From Sutcliffiella cohnii (GTDB lineage: Bacteria > Bacillota > Bacilli > Bacillales > Bacillaceae_I), in contig NZ_CP018866.1 of assembly GCF_002250055.1 (NCBI RefSeq), forward strand, positions 1,418,501 to 1,482,500: a DNA stretch of 64,000 nt. The letters are read 5' to 3'. The position numbers and the translations under genes were made by a program. The notes under the pieces are model-generated. The model did no database searches, had not been told where the DNA came from, and saw nothing but the letters and a program-made list of their open reading frames with translations. Shown here one piece after another: positions 24,763-33,564 of the stretch. How positions within the stretch are numbered: position 1 is the first letter of the stretch; each line of letters starts with the position of its first letter.

Positions 24763-25848
24763 ATGAAGAAATTGACTCTGTCAGGTTCCGCGTATGAGAT
24801 AGGTAAACAACATGGTCTACTCGGGAAAGAAGAAATCCTTAGGAGTATGGAAACGTATGAAAAACTATTTTATGACTACCAAGGTATTCGGTGGAATGAA
24901 GTAAAGGAACGTGCGAAAATCCATATTAAAGCCATTGAAAAATTTGATGAACGTTTACTTGAAGAAATCCATGGAGTAGCAGAAGGGGCATCAATGGATT
25001 TTGAAGATATTTTGGCTCTCAATGCTAGAAGTGAAATCGCACTTACAGGGGAGGCACATTCCTCTTTCACCGATGGATGCACAAGTATTTTTACATGTAG
25101 TCCTTTATCAGCTGATACCATCATCGGTCAAAATTGGGATTGGAAAGCCGCACAAAAAAATAGTTTGTTGTTGCTTAAAATAGAAAGGGAGGACCGGCCG
25201 AACATCGTCATGGTAACAGAAGGTGGGATAATTGGGAAAATTGGCTGTAATGATCATTCGATTGGTGTCGGATTAAATGCCCTTCATTCTAAGAAGAAAA
25301 GCGATGGGGTTCCGATTCACTTAGGCCTTCGCTCGATTCTTGATTCTCGTTCGCTACACGAAGCAATGGGGAAAATTCAAGAAGGACAAATGGCGTCCGC
25401 TGCTAATTTTATGATTGGATATAGTGAGGGAGAAAATAAAGGGTTAGCTTTTCATGTTGAGGTGTCTCCATTTGGCATTGCTATTACAAATAATGAGACC
25501 GAATATGGCGTGCATACTAATCACATCTGTTCACCTGAAATTAAAATGAATGTTGGAGAAGGGAATAGTTTAAGATATAGTGATTCCGAAATTCGCCTTA
25601 GAAGAGCAGAACAACTTATAAAGTACGCAGTAAAAAATGATATAGAGATTAATGAAGAAACATTTAAATTGTGGTTCAGTGATACGTTCAATGCTCCCAA
25701 TTCAATAAATCATTATATCAATCATCAAATCCCTTCTCATCGACATATCGAAACTGTTTTTTCGATTATCATGAATTTAACAAAAAAGAAGCTGTATATT
25801 AGCGAAGGCATGCCAGCCCATGAATCGTATGAGCAATATGGGTTTTAA
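24763..25848 (+). CDS. C45-family peptidase/acyl-CoA:6-aminopenicillanic acid acyltransferase-like
   Basis: This 361-residue N-terminal nucleophile hydrolase of the C45 type has a conserved TDGCTSIF in which Cys106 would be freed by self-cleavage. It is followed by GQNWDWKAAQ and VEVSPFGIAI. Family members form or cut N-acyl amides. No signal peptide is seen. AAAGGAG precedes the ATG. It is the last gene of the IclR-linked operon, directly ahead of a strong terminator, so it probably cleaves an amide linkage in the pathway substrate or in an intermediate. Confidence 0.88.
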   Translation: MKKLTLSGSAYEIGKQHGLLGKEEILRSMETYEKLFYDYQGIRWNEVKERAKIHIKAIEKFDERLLEEIHGVAEGASMDFEDILALNARSEIALTGEAHSSFTDGCTSIFTCSPLSADTIIGQNWDWKAAQKNSLLLLKIEREDRPNIVMVTEGGIIGKIGCNDHSIGVGLNALHSKKKSDGVPIHLGLRSILDSRSLHEAMGKIQEGQMASAANFMIGYSEGENKGLAFHVEVSPFGIAITNNETEYGVHTNHICSPEIKMNVGEGNSLRYSDSEIRLRRAEQLIKYAVKNDIEINEETFKLWFSDTFNAPNSINHYINHQIPSHRHIETVFSIIMNLTKKKLYISEGMPAHESYEQYGF

Positions 25849-25914
25849 TACGCATTTATGAAAGTGGAATCTATTTTTTCATGTTAAGGCCAATTTTCGA
25901 AATCGACTATCAAT

Positions 25915-25969
25915 ATTAAACAAAAAATACAGAGTACTTATCATAAGTACTCTGTATTTTTTGTTTAAT
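25915..25969 (+). terminator. very strong terminator of the catabolic operon
   Basis: Arms 25915-25940 and 25944-25969 are perfectly complementary over 26 bases with a 3-base loop. The core is ATACAGAGTACTTA, and the descending arm contains T6. It works in both directions on paper. Confidence 0.9.
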
Positions 25970-26037
25970 CCTATTCACAACAACATTTTCATTTACAAAG
26001 TATTCATATGCATACATTTTGAAAAGAAAGGTACTAC

Positions 26038-26133
26038 ATGACCACATTAATTTATTACAAGCCATTCACTCCGAATGAAATTGACTCACTAGCTGGAAAA
26101 CTTACGCTGAATATCCAGTCGTATTTGAACTAG
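26038..26133 (+). CDS. 31-residue orphan frame, possible gene relic
   Basis: MTTLIYYKPFTPNEIDSLAG continues for 11 more residues and stops. AAAGG lies upstream. It may be the truncated start of a lost gene. There is no match to a family I know. Confidence 0.25.
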   Translation: MTTLIYYKPFTPNEIDSLAGKLTLNIQSYLN

Positions 26134-26204
26134 CTTTTATTTGGTAGTTTATTGTCAAGGCGTTAGCCCTTTTGCTATTGGTTACTATTAGCCAACAGTC
26201 TCCC

Positions 26205-26330
26205 TTAATCTACCGGCCCTTTTTTCTTTCTAACCTCTGTTCGGACATTTAAATATGTCCACATAATAATGTATGTTAAAAATAGTAGTAATAAAAAAAC
26301 TGGAATAGATAATAATTCTTTAATTTCCAT
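26205..26330 (-). CDS. 41-residue single-helix membrane protein
   Basis: The frame reads MEIKELLSIPVFLLLLFLTY and then a short basic tail (VRTEVRKKKGPVD). GGAAGGAG eight bases upstream and a 15-base gap to the membrane-protein gene before it on the same strand make translation convincing. It is probably a partner or regulator of that protein, but no function is known. Confidence 0.65.
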   Translation of the reverse strand: MEIKELLSIPVFLLLLFLTYIIMWTYLNVRTEVRKKKGPVD

Positions 26331-26345
26331 TTGAAGTACTCCTTC

Positions 26346-26861
26346 CTATTTTAAGCTTTCCAGCGGGAATGGGAAAAAGATATAAAAAATAATAGCTAAC
26401 AGAATGGATAATAGTATAGCTTTGAGAGGGCTTCTGTAATGTATATAAATAATTGTAAACATCACAGTATTTAATAGTAAATTTAGCCAACCGTTCCATC
26501 CGTTATCATAGACATACATTCCTGTATAAGCAAATAATGTTTGGATCACTGAATAGAATAATACCCATATTCCTATATAAACTATTTGCGAATTTCGTTT
26601 TTGAGGGAACCTTTGTAAATAAATAATTAATCCAACGGGACAGATAAAAAGAGTAAATGCTAAATTAATAATGGAGTGATTTAACCATTCTGCTGTAATT
26701 CCTCTAAAAGCCCATAATGTATGGTTGTAATAAAAGTAATTGTAAAAAAGATTAACAACCATAAAAAATAGAATAGTTGAATATTGCTTCTTCCATTGAG
26801 ACCAATCTACAAACTTATAAGCAAAAAGAATCCAAACAATCATTACTAATAATAAATACAT
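26346..26861 (-). CDS. CBO0543-family membrane protein
   Basis: This 171-residue protein has five to six hydrophobic helices, including VVNLFYNYFYYNHTLWAF and LINLAFTLFICPVGLI-like segments, and resembles the CBO0543 family known from clostridia and bacilli. The start at 26859-26861 follows GAGGTG at good spacing. The longer frame to 26903 has none. Function is unknown. It is followed by a small membrane protein in the same unit. Confidence 0.7.
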   Translation of the reverse strand: MYLLLVMIVWILFAYKFVDWSQWKKQYSTILFFMVVNLFYNYFYYNHTLWAFRGITAEWLNHSIINLAFTLFICPVGLIIYLQRFPQKRNSQIVYIGIWVLFYSVIQTLFAYTGMYVYDNGWNGWLNLLLNTVMFTIIYIHYRSPLKAILLSILLAIIFYIFFPFPLESLK

Positions 26862-26903
26862 GAATAAACACCTCAATAATATTAATAATTGCATCTTTAA
26901 CAC

Positions 26904-27194
26904 TATTGAGATGTTTTATACTTATCGCATAATGAATTTTCAGAAACTTTACTTCCCTATCTAGCCTTCATCTTCACGGACATCAAATATATTTACTTTT
27001 TCACTCTTTTTAAGCATTTAAGCAAATTCAGTTGGCGTAATTTCTTTTAAGATTATTCCTCCCTTATCATTTCATTTTTTTGATCGTATTATTTCCTCTA
27101 AGTTAAAAACCTTCAATTATTTTTCTTTTCATAATAATGACTAGATAAACAAACAATAAAGACATTAATGGGGTTTAAGAAGGAGAGAATTAGT
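26904..27194. other. intergenic region between divergent genes
   Basis: No gene is supported in this 290-base AT-rich interval, which must carry the promoters for the CBO0543-type and DUF3231 genes. Confidence 0.4.
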
Positions 27195-28190
27195 ATGCAT
27201 AAATCTGAAGTGCCTTTAACTTCTACGGAATTATCTAATATATGGGCAGCCTATTTAATGAGCAATTTAATTATGAAATTAACGGAGTATTTTTCTACAA
27301 CTACGGACGATGAAGATATAAAAATAATTGTTGAAAAAATGTTCAATGCCTCACAACAAAATATAGAAAAACTTACTACATTTTTTATGAAAGAAGATTT
27401 CCCTACACCAATCGGTTTTACAGAAAGAGATGTAGTGAAGGAGGCGAGTAAAGTCTTTTCTGATACTTTTATTTTGTATTTCTGTCATGACATTACATTG
27501 CTCGCTTTAACTACTTATCCTAGTGCTTTATCTGATTGCACTAGAAAAGATACAAGAAACTATTTTCATACCGCTTTGGAAACTACTATACAGCTTCAAG
27601 ATGAGACGGTTGAATTAATGCTAGAAAAAGGTATTTACCTTAAGCCACCTCAACTTACATTTGAAAAAAAGGTGGAGTTTGTAGATAGCAAAAAATATTT
27701 AAGCAAATCGTTAAGTGAAGCAAGAGCATTAAATGCAGCGGAAATTGCTAACATAACAAGAATTATTCATAGAGCATATTTTTCAAAAATGATTTTTGTT
27801 ACGTTTAATAAGCTAAGTAATGACGAAGAGTTAAAGAAACATTTCGGGAAAGGGAGGGATGTAATTGAATCAACAATAGATTCCTTAAAAGAAGTATTAG
27901 AGGAAGAAAATGTCCCAATATCCGCCTCTGGAGATTATCAAATATTTGACGTGGAAGTATCTCCTTTCTCTGATAAACTAATGCTTTATTTTGTTAATGC
28001 ATGTCTTGGGATGTTTTGCTTTACGATGATCGGCCAGGCATTGAATACTACTTTAAGGTCAGATATTATATTAAAGCTGACAAACATTAATAATAAGATG
28101 AAGAAGTACTATGGTGAGAGTCTATTCCTTACGATTAATAAAGATTGGTTCGAACAACCACCTCAAGCAGTTGATCGGAAATTAGAGTAA
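27195..28190 (+). CDS. DUF3231-family protein
   Basis: This 331-residue helical protein is made of two related halves. Each begins with a Ser/Thr-Glu-rich helix (PLTSTELSNIWAAYLMSNL and LNAAEIANITRIIHRAYFS) and ends with a metal-like or Cys-containing helix. This matches the duplicated ferritin-like DUF3231 family of spore formers. Its role is not established. Some members are known to me only from sporulating Bacillaceae. AAGGAGAG precedes the ATG at 27195, and the upstream ATG at 27168 lacks a site. Confidence 0.85.
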   Translation: MHKSEVPLTSTELSNIWAAYLMSNLIMKLTEYFSTTTDDEDIKIIVEKMFNASQQNIEKLTTFFMKEDFPTPIGFTERDVVKEASKVFSDTFILYFCHDITLLALTTYPSALSDCTRKDTRNYFHTALETTIQLQDETVELMLEKGIYLKPPQLTFEKKVEFVDSKKYLSKSLSEARALNAAEIANITRIIHRAYFSKMIFVTFNKLSNDEELKKHFGKGRDVIESTIDSLKEVLEEENVPISASGDYQIFDVEVSPFSDKLMLYFVNACLGMFCFTMIGQALNTTLRSDIILKLTNINNKMKKYYGESLFLTINKDWFEQPPQAVDRKLE

Positions 28191-28253
28191 ACGAGGGGAC
28201 AGGTAAGATATTGAAAATAATATAAGGAAGAAAATAAGAGGTTTATTGTATAG

Positions 28254-28304
28254 TTGTTGGTGGTTGGTTCTATTTTTGGATCTATAATGGAAAACCACCA
28301 ACAA
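28254..28304. terminator. long-loop hairpin between convergent genes
   Basis: TTGTTGGTGGTT (28254-28265) and AACCACCAACAA (28293-28304) are perfect complements with a 27-base loop. It lies between the DUF3231 and coiled-coil genes, which converge. T-tails are weak. Confidence 0.5.
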
Positions 28305-28317
28305 TCGTCTTAATTTT

Positions 28318-28695
28318 CTATTGGTTTTTTAACATTCGCTTAAAATCTTTTATTTCACTTTCATGCTTAATTGAACGAACCGATAAAATATCAATCACAC
28401 GCTGTTGGTCTTCTAATGTATCTTTTAGTTCATCTGTTCTTTCATCAATATGTTGCTCTATGCGTTCAAAATATGGGCCTAAACCATTGATAAGATTATC
28501 TTTTATAATGGAAACGTCTCGTTTTATCTCTTGTTGTCCTTGTTCTAAACTAGAAACGTCTCGTTTTATCTCTTGTTGTCCTTGTTCTAAACTAGAAATG
28601 TCACGCTTTATCTCTAGTTGTCCATTTTCTATACCGTCTAAACGGGTATTGACATTTTGAAGTTCAGAAAGTATTCTTTTCAAAGTTTCTTCCAT
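28318..28695 (-). CDS. coiled-coil protein with 14-residue tandem repeats
   Basis: This 125-residue, highly charged protein starts at an ATG preceded by GGAGGG. It is almost entirely coiled coil, with units SSLEQGQQEIKRDV repeated in the centre and heptad-like Ile/Leu spacing before and after. At DNA level a 42-bp unit (28511-28552 and 28553-28594) is repeated perfectly, and a third, diverged copy follows (28595-28636). A structural or anchoring role is likely. Repeat number may vary between strains. Confidence 0.75.
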   Translation of the reverse strand: MEETLKRILSELQNVNTRLDGIENGQLEIKRDISSLEQGQQEIKRDVSSLEQGQQEIKRDVSIIKDNLINGLGPYFERIEQHIDERTDELKDTLEDQQRVIDILSVRSIKHESEIKDFKRMLKNQ

Positions 28696-28800
28696 ACAAA
28701 ATCCCTCCGATATAGTTTTCTATATTATATCACGTATATGATAAGCTAATCTATTAATCTAAAAAAAGTGAGTAGGAAAAATCTTAACATAATTAACTTG

Positions 28801-28886
28801 GAACGAGTGGACAGGATTATTCTTAAAGCTTATATTAGCGAAGGGTGTAAAAAATGTGTGAATAACTTTCCTATCCTCTTGTTGCT
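28801..28886. repeat. dispersed 85-bp repeat, copy B (diverged)
   Basis: It begins GAACGAGTGGACAGG and contains GTAAAAAATGTGTGAATAACTTTCCT, before the comQ-like gene. The right end is less well kept. Confidence 0.6.
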
Positions 28887-28937
28887 CTTAGTAACTTACT
28901 GAAACTGTTATAATATAATTAATGATTCAAAAATGAT

Positions 28938-29020
28938 GAGCGAAGGGACAGGCTAATGGGCACACATTAGTAAAAGAAATGTAAAAAATACTTTAATGAC
29001 TTTTCTATCCCTAAAATCAC
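28938..29020. repeat. dispersed 85-bp repeat, copy C (diverged)
   Basis: It begins GAGCGAAGGGACAGG and contains CACACATTAG..AAGAAATGTAAAAAAT and CTTTTCTATCCC. It lies directly upstream of the comQ-like gene, so it may be transcribed with it or affect its promoter. Confidence 0.6.
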
Positions 29021-29036
29021 TAGGAAGGAGAGCAAA

Positions 29037-30005
29037 ATGAATAGACAAAGATTTTTAGAGGAAGTGAATACTCTATTAAACTGTCAGAGTCCATTTTATA
29101 TGGAAGATTTTAAGGAGAATGTTATTGCTTCTTTTGCGGAAAGAAGTAAACCTTTACATGAGAAAAATGTTTCGTTTTGGAGTGATTTGTCGCTTTTGCT
29201 AGGGGAATATTATTCTGTTCCAGCTAGTGCGACTGAACGTATTGCCTTCTCTTTAGAGTTTGCTTTACTAGCAGGGGACATAATGGATGATATTAAAGAT
29301 AGAGATAATAATGATGCTCCGTGGGGAAAATTACCTCTCGAAGATACGATGCTCCTTGCTAACTGGTTGTATACAAATGCATATACAATCATACTGCGCT
29401 CACCTGCAGAAGTTTTTTGCAAAACAAAAAAGAGTAAAATACTACATTGTTTATCTTCACATGTCTCACATGCACTTATTGGGCAATGGAATGAAAGCAA
29501 ACTGAATGTTTTTTGTATGGAAGAGACGGAATATTGGGACTACGTATATAGCAAATCCGGGATTCTAATAAAAATGGCTTTCTCCATTTTTGAGGCATAT
29601 ACAACAATAAAACCGGAGAATACGCTGACGCATATACAAATAGGCAAAAGTTTAGGGGCGGTTGTTCAGCTGCAAAATGATTATTTAGACATTCAGTCTG
29701 CTCAAAAGTCAGACTTACGTAAGTTAATGCCTAATTTTATTCTTATTAAGGGAATTGAAAACAGTAGGATAAAAGGTGATACTTTCGCTACTAAATTAAA
29801 AGAGTGGTATGACAATAAGGAACTTGAAAAGAACAGAATAGAAATAATGAAAAATTTGCAACAAAGTGGTTCTTTTGATTACTGTAAATTTCAAATATTC
29901 TACCATCGTAATAAGGTAGACGAATGTTTGAACATGCTAAAACCTCCTGTTCAAAATGAGCATTCACTATCAAAACTTAAACATTACTTAGGTATAACAA
30001 CCTAA
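29037..30005 (+). CDS. comQ: ComQ-like isoprenyl transferase (pheromone maturation)
   Basis: This 322-residue helical protein of the polyprenyl synthase fold has the first Asp-rich motif LLAGDIMDDIKDRDND (Asp81, 84, 85, 88) and the second as LQNDYLDI near residue 214. This is how ComQ looks. It is shorter and more diverged than chain-elongating synthases, as expected for the enzyme that prenylates a Trp of ComX and processes it. The gene order comQ-comX-comP-comA downstream supports the call strongly. AGGAAGGAGAG gives a firm start. Confidence 0.88.
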   Translation: MNRQRFLEEVNTLLNCQSPFYMEDFKENVIASFAERSKPLHEKNVSFWSDLSLLLGEYYSVPASATERIAFSLEFALLAGDIMDDIKDRDNNDAPWGKLPLEDTMLLANWLYTNAYTIILRSPAEVFCKTKKSKILHCLSSHVSHALIGQWNESKLNVFCMEETEYWDYVYSKSGILIKMAFSIFEAYTTIKPENTLTHIQIGKSLGAVVQLQNDYLDIQSAQKSDLRKLMPNFILIKGIENSRIKGDTFATKLKEWYDNKELEKNRIEIMKNLQQSGSFDYCKFQIFYHRNKVDECLNMLKPPVQNEHSLSKLKHYLGITT

Positions 30006-30084
30006 AACAAAAATAGATGTTAGAATATTTTAATTGTTGAGAATATTTAACAACTATGATATTCTGTAAAAAGAAAGGAGGGAT

Positions 30085-30321
30085 ATGGAAATTATGTCGA
30101 ATAAAGTTTGGGAATTAGTATGTAAAACGAGAGAAATGCATCTTAAAGGCGAAGACCTTGCACAACTAGTAAGTTTAGAAGAGTACCAAAGCTTATCAAA
30201 GGAAGAAAAACGTGCCTTTTTACAATTTATCGGAGACATGAAAGATCAACTTGTAAAAAATTGGGGAATGCCTTGGGTTGGTGGAGAAATTAGAGCAGCA
30301 ATAGATAACCAATCTACATAA
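30085..30321 (+). CDS. comX: candidate ComX pheromone precursor
   Basis: This 78-residue protein (75 from the second ATG) lies between the comQ-like and comP-like genes. It has an amphipathic helical leader (EYQSLSKEEKRAFLQFIGDM) and a C-terminal region with Trp residues (KNWGMPWVGGEIRAAIDNQ), either of which could be prenylated. ComX sequences are hypervariable, so the call rests on position, size and Trp. The tail after the Trp residues is longer than in Bacillus subtilis ComX. AAAGGAGGG precedes the ATG. Mature ends cannot be predicted. Confidence 0.6.
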   Translation: MEIMSNKVWELVCKTREMHLKGEDLAQLVSLEEYQSLSKEEKRAFLQFIGDMKDQLVKNWGMPWVGGEIRAAIDNQST

Positions 30322-30333
30322 CAAAATGTTGAA

Positions 30334-30360
30334 AAGTCAGGTCTAAAGTAGGTCTGACTT
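30334..30360 (+). promoter_or_regulatory. hairpin between comX and comP
   Basis: AAGTCAG (30334-30340) pairs with CTGACTT (30354-30360), with extra GTC pairs inside, followed by ATTT. It could lower read-through from comX into comP. Confidence 0.4.
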
Positions 30361-30394
30361 ATTTACATAGATTCAATAAACAGGAAGTGTTATT

Positions 30395-32767
30395 ATGGAT
30401 AAACTATTATTACGACGCTATACGAATCAAATAGTATTTTTTCTAATAATTGTATATATAATTATTTTTTTGTTCTTCGTATCCTTCAGCTTTAAACACC
30501 CTTTTTTAGGTGTAATTGTTAATGAAGAAGAAAACCAATATTATATAAAAGGTTTAAGAGTTGTAGAATTTGAAAAAGAGTTTGACTTGAACATTGGTGA
30601 TAAGATCATAAAAGTTAATCATAAAAGTGTTAGTGAACATGAAACAATTAAATGGAATATTATTGAATTGGCGTCACACATAATATTAGAAGAGGAAAAT
30701 GGGGGGATTAAAGAGGTTAACATCTTTGAGTATTACACTTGGAAGGACTTTTCACGTGTTTTTCTATTAGCTATTACTTCTCTAGTTTGTATCATTACAG
30801 GTACTTATACATTTATAAAGTTGAAGAAGCATAAAATAAAAGGGATTTATTTCATGTTAAACTACTTTATCGCTCTAGCCCTTATTTCATCTATTTCATC
30901 AGGGTTAATGCATATTCCCTCATTAACTATACTGCTAATCGTATTCCCTTTTATTCCTAATTTACTCATATACTTATACCTTAATTTTCCTAAAGATGAA
31001 AAATATAACCTTTTTACTAATATAAACGCCTTTTTAGTTATGATTAATATACTCATTGTCAGCACCAATATAATAGATATATTTTTACTAGATTTCACTT
31101 ATCATTACTGGATAAAGCGAATATGGATCATATTGTTTCTGTTAGGAGTTTTATTATTTTTAGTGTTACTAGTAACGAAAAGCTTGCGAACAAAGGATCC
31201 CGTTATAAAAAATCAAATCAAACTATTAAACGTTACGTTCCTATTTATTTTTATGCCAGCAATCATATTTGGAATAATACCCTCATTTATTAACGTTAAT
31301 CCAATCATAATCCCAACGGAGTTTTTAGTACTTTCTTTTAACTTATTACCGATTGTTTTTTCCTATGTTATGGTAAAGAACAAAATAATTGATGTGAATA
31401 TTTACCAACCTAAGATTATATATTATACAGTCATCCTACTAATCAGTATTATAGCTTATTACTTATGGACAAGCATTGTTAGTAGTTTGGTCATGAAAAC
31501 CGATTTATTACCATTTACAGACATAATCGGAATCATTTTATTAGTTTTGCTAGTTTTGCAGTTGATGAAAATACTTCCGAAGTTAATATTAAGAAAATTA
31601 TTCGGACTACAAGATAATTTTAACCAACATAATCATGATTTATTATTAAAGTTAGTTAAAAGTGAGCATGCGGAATCTGTTATGGAGTTCGTTTTAACTT
31701 CTATACATAAAATAGTGGCTATTGACTCATCTGCGATAGTAATAATAAATGAAGATGGGCGAGAGTATTTTTTCGCAACGGGGAAGTACTTGTTGTGGAA
31801 AGATGAGCTATTAAAATGGTGCCAACATGATAGGAAAGCTATTAATAAAAGGTTTAATAGTGAATTATCTACTAGTAAAGAAATTATTTGTCAATACAAA
31901 GGGAAATATAAAGTACACTTTTTTATAGGAGAAAAGATTAATGGAAGTCGTTTGGAACCACAAGAAGTAAAGCAACTGGAAGAAATGTTGGATATAGCGG
32001 CAGAGGTGATATTTACTGCGACCCAACTTAAGCAGTTAGAGAATGAGAAAATGTTCTTAAATAATAGTAGAGAACTCATAAAGCATAAACTACATGACGT
32101 TCAGTCATACAATCAGCAATTAGTAGAAGTGCAAGAAAATGAGAAGAAAGAATTATCTATGTACTTGCATGATCATATTTTGCAGAGTGTAATCAGTTTG
32201 AACCATTCTTTAGAAGCAGCAATGCAAGATATAAAAGGAAAATACTATATGTGCACTAAAGAGGAAATGAATCAAGCTGTAAGGATGTCTGCCAAGTTAA
32301 TGCATGATCTACGGGAGAAATGTTTTGATCTTTACCCAGGAATGATAGACGACCTTGGATTTTTAAGAACGTGTGAGTATTACTTTCTCTATGATTGGAA
32401 TAATAGCAAGTTGCGATTAAATTATAAAGTAGATTTGACAGATAAAGATTTAGATAACATATCTAAAGCCGATCAAAAAATAATCTTCCGAAGTTTAAAA
32501 GAGCTAGTAAAGAACGTGGAAAAGCATTCGAAAGCAACCGAACTTACTATTTTGATGAAAAAAGAGGGTAATACGGTTAATATTCAAGTTAACGATAATG
32601 GAATAGGCTTTGAGATAAACAATAATATGATTAGTGAATTTCTGCAGAAAAAACATATCGGCATTGCTTCTGTCAAGCAAAGTGTTGAAAAAATGGGGGG
32701 ATTGTTAGATATCTACTCCACAAAGGGAAAAGGAACTTCCATTCATTTAAACATAAATATTAACTAG
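30395..32767 (+). CDS. comP: ComP-like sensor histidine kinase with PDZ-like extracytoplasmic loop
   Basis: This 790-residue kinase has an N-terminal membrane helix, then a PDZ-like loop (GLRVVEFEKEFDLNIGDKII, about residues 51-70). Seven to nine more helices follow to about residue 390, and the cytoplasmic part carries a HisKA_3-type dimerisation helix with MYLHDHILQSV (phospho-acceptor His592). A HATPase domain with NDNGIGFE near residue 732 and KGKGTS follows. This is the architecture of ComP, including the PDZ-like segment. It should bind the modified ComX peptide at the membrane and phosphorylate the ComA-like regulator encoded 15 bases downstream. Confidence 0.92.
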   Translation: MDKLLLRRYTNQIVFFLIIVYIIIFLFFVSFSFKHPFLGVIVNEEENQYYIKGLRVVEFEKEFDLNIGDKIIKVNHKSVSEHETIKWNIIELASHIILEEENGGIKEVNIFEYYTWKDFSRVFLLAITSLVCIITGTYTFIKLKKHKIKGIYFMLNYFIALALISSISSGLMHIPSLTILLIVFPFIPNLLIYLYLNFPKDEKYNLFTNINAFLVMINILIVSTNIIDIFLLDFTYHYWIKRIWIILFLLGVLLFLVLLVTKSLRTKDPVIKNQIKLLNVTFLFIFMPAIIFGIIPSFINVNPIIIPTEFLVLSFNLLPIVFSYVMVKNKIIDVNIYQPKIIYYTVILLISIIAYYLWTSIVSSLVMKTDLLPFTDIIGIILLVLLVLQLMKILPKLILRKLFGLQDNFNQHNHDLLLKLVKSEHAESVMEFVLTSIHKIVAIDSSAIVIINEDGREYFFATGKYLLWKDELLKWCQHDRKAINKRFNSELSTSKEIICQYKGKYKVHFFIGEKINGSRLEPQEVKQLEEMLDIAAEVIFTATQLKQLENEKMFLNNSRELIKHKLHDVQSYNQQLVEVQENEKKELSMYLHDHILQSVISLNHSLEAAMQDIKGKYYMCTKEEMNQAVRMSAKLMHDLREKCFDLYPGMIDDLGFLRTCEYYFLYDWNNSKLRLNYKVDLTDKDLDNISKADQKIIFRSLKELVKNVEKHSKATELTILMKKEGNTVNIQVNDNGIGFEINNNMISEFLQKKHIGIASVKQSVEKMGGLLDIYSTKGKGTSIHLNININ

Positions 32768-32782
32768 GCGGAGGGGTTGACA

Positions 32783-33403
32783 TTGAAGCAAGTAAAAATC
32801 TTAATACTAGACGACCATAAAGCAGTTAGTTATGGTTTGACAAAACACTTAAATGAGCGAGATGGATTAAAAGTTGTTGCGGAATTAAATAATAGCACCT
32901 CTTTATTACAAAAAATAGAGCTGCATACCCCTGATGTATTAATTATTGATATTAAACTAGGAAATGATTCTACTCAAGATAATGGGTTAAAGATAGTTCG
33001 AAGATTAAGAGAGCAAGAGATTAACGTACCGATTGTTATATATTCAGGTTTTGACTATCAACCGTATGAAGAAGAAGCGTTTCGAGTTGGGGCAAATGCT
33101 TTTGTTTCAAAAAGCGATACGTTACAGACGTTAGTAGATATGATTTTATTTGTATCCAAAGGCATGACTATTAGGAAACAAGAGTACATGAAAACAGAAC
33201 CATTAACAGAAAAGGAAATTTTAGTATTAAATTTGATGGCGCAAGGATATACGAATAAACAAGTTGCAGAAGCAATTCATGTTAGTTCAAGAACGATAGA
33301 ATACTATATAACTTCGCTCTATGAGAAATTGCATGTTGAATCTAGAATTCAAGCGGTTTTAAGAGGAATAAAATTCGGATATATTAAAGAAGAAAGCGTG
33401 TAA
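32783..33403 (+). CDS. comA: ComA-like response regulator (NarL/LuxR class)
   Basis: This 206-residue regulator starts at a TTG at 32783, seven bases after GGAGGG. The TTG at 32777 has no spacing. The receiver domain has DDH near the N-terminus, the phospho-acceptor Asp in VLIIDIKLG, and a late Lys in FVSKSD. The LuxR-type helix-turn-helix contains LTEKEILVLNLMAQGYTNKQ and VSSRTIEYY. It ends the ComQXPA module. A perfect ComA-consensus site 170 bases downstream, in front of the thiopeptide operon, indicates its target. Confidence 0.92.
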   Translation: MKQVKILILDDHKAVSYGLTKHLNERDGLKVVAELNNSTSLLQKIELHTPDVLIIDIKLGNDSTQDNGLKIVRRLREQEINVPIVIYSGFDYQPYEEEAFRVGANAFVSKSDTLQTLVDMILFVSKGMTIRKQEYMKTEPLTEKEILVLNLMAQGYTNKQVAEAIHVSSRTIEYYITSLYEKLHVESRIQAVLRGIKFGYIKEESV

Positions 33404-33564
33404 CGTAATCATTTATTCTTGTATGTCGCTTCATTTCAAAAGTTAACATACATAGGTATATTTTAGTTTAGAAGATGTAAGACTGAAGTCGTGGTAGATT
33501 AGCCGTGGTACTTAATCCGAAGGTATGGACTTTGTAATTAATAATAATATAAATAGCATTTTTC

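Noticed and set aside
28511..28636. CRISPR-like or satellite repeat
   Set aside because: The 42-bp units keep a reading frame and encode coiled-coil heptads.
29037..30005. Ordinary polyprenyl synthase for quinone or carotenoid synthesis
   Set aside because: The sequence is highly diverged, and the neighbours are comX-, comP- and comA-like, which point to ComQ.
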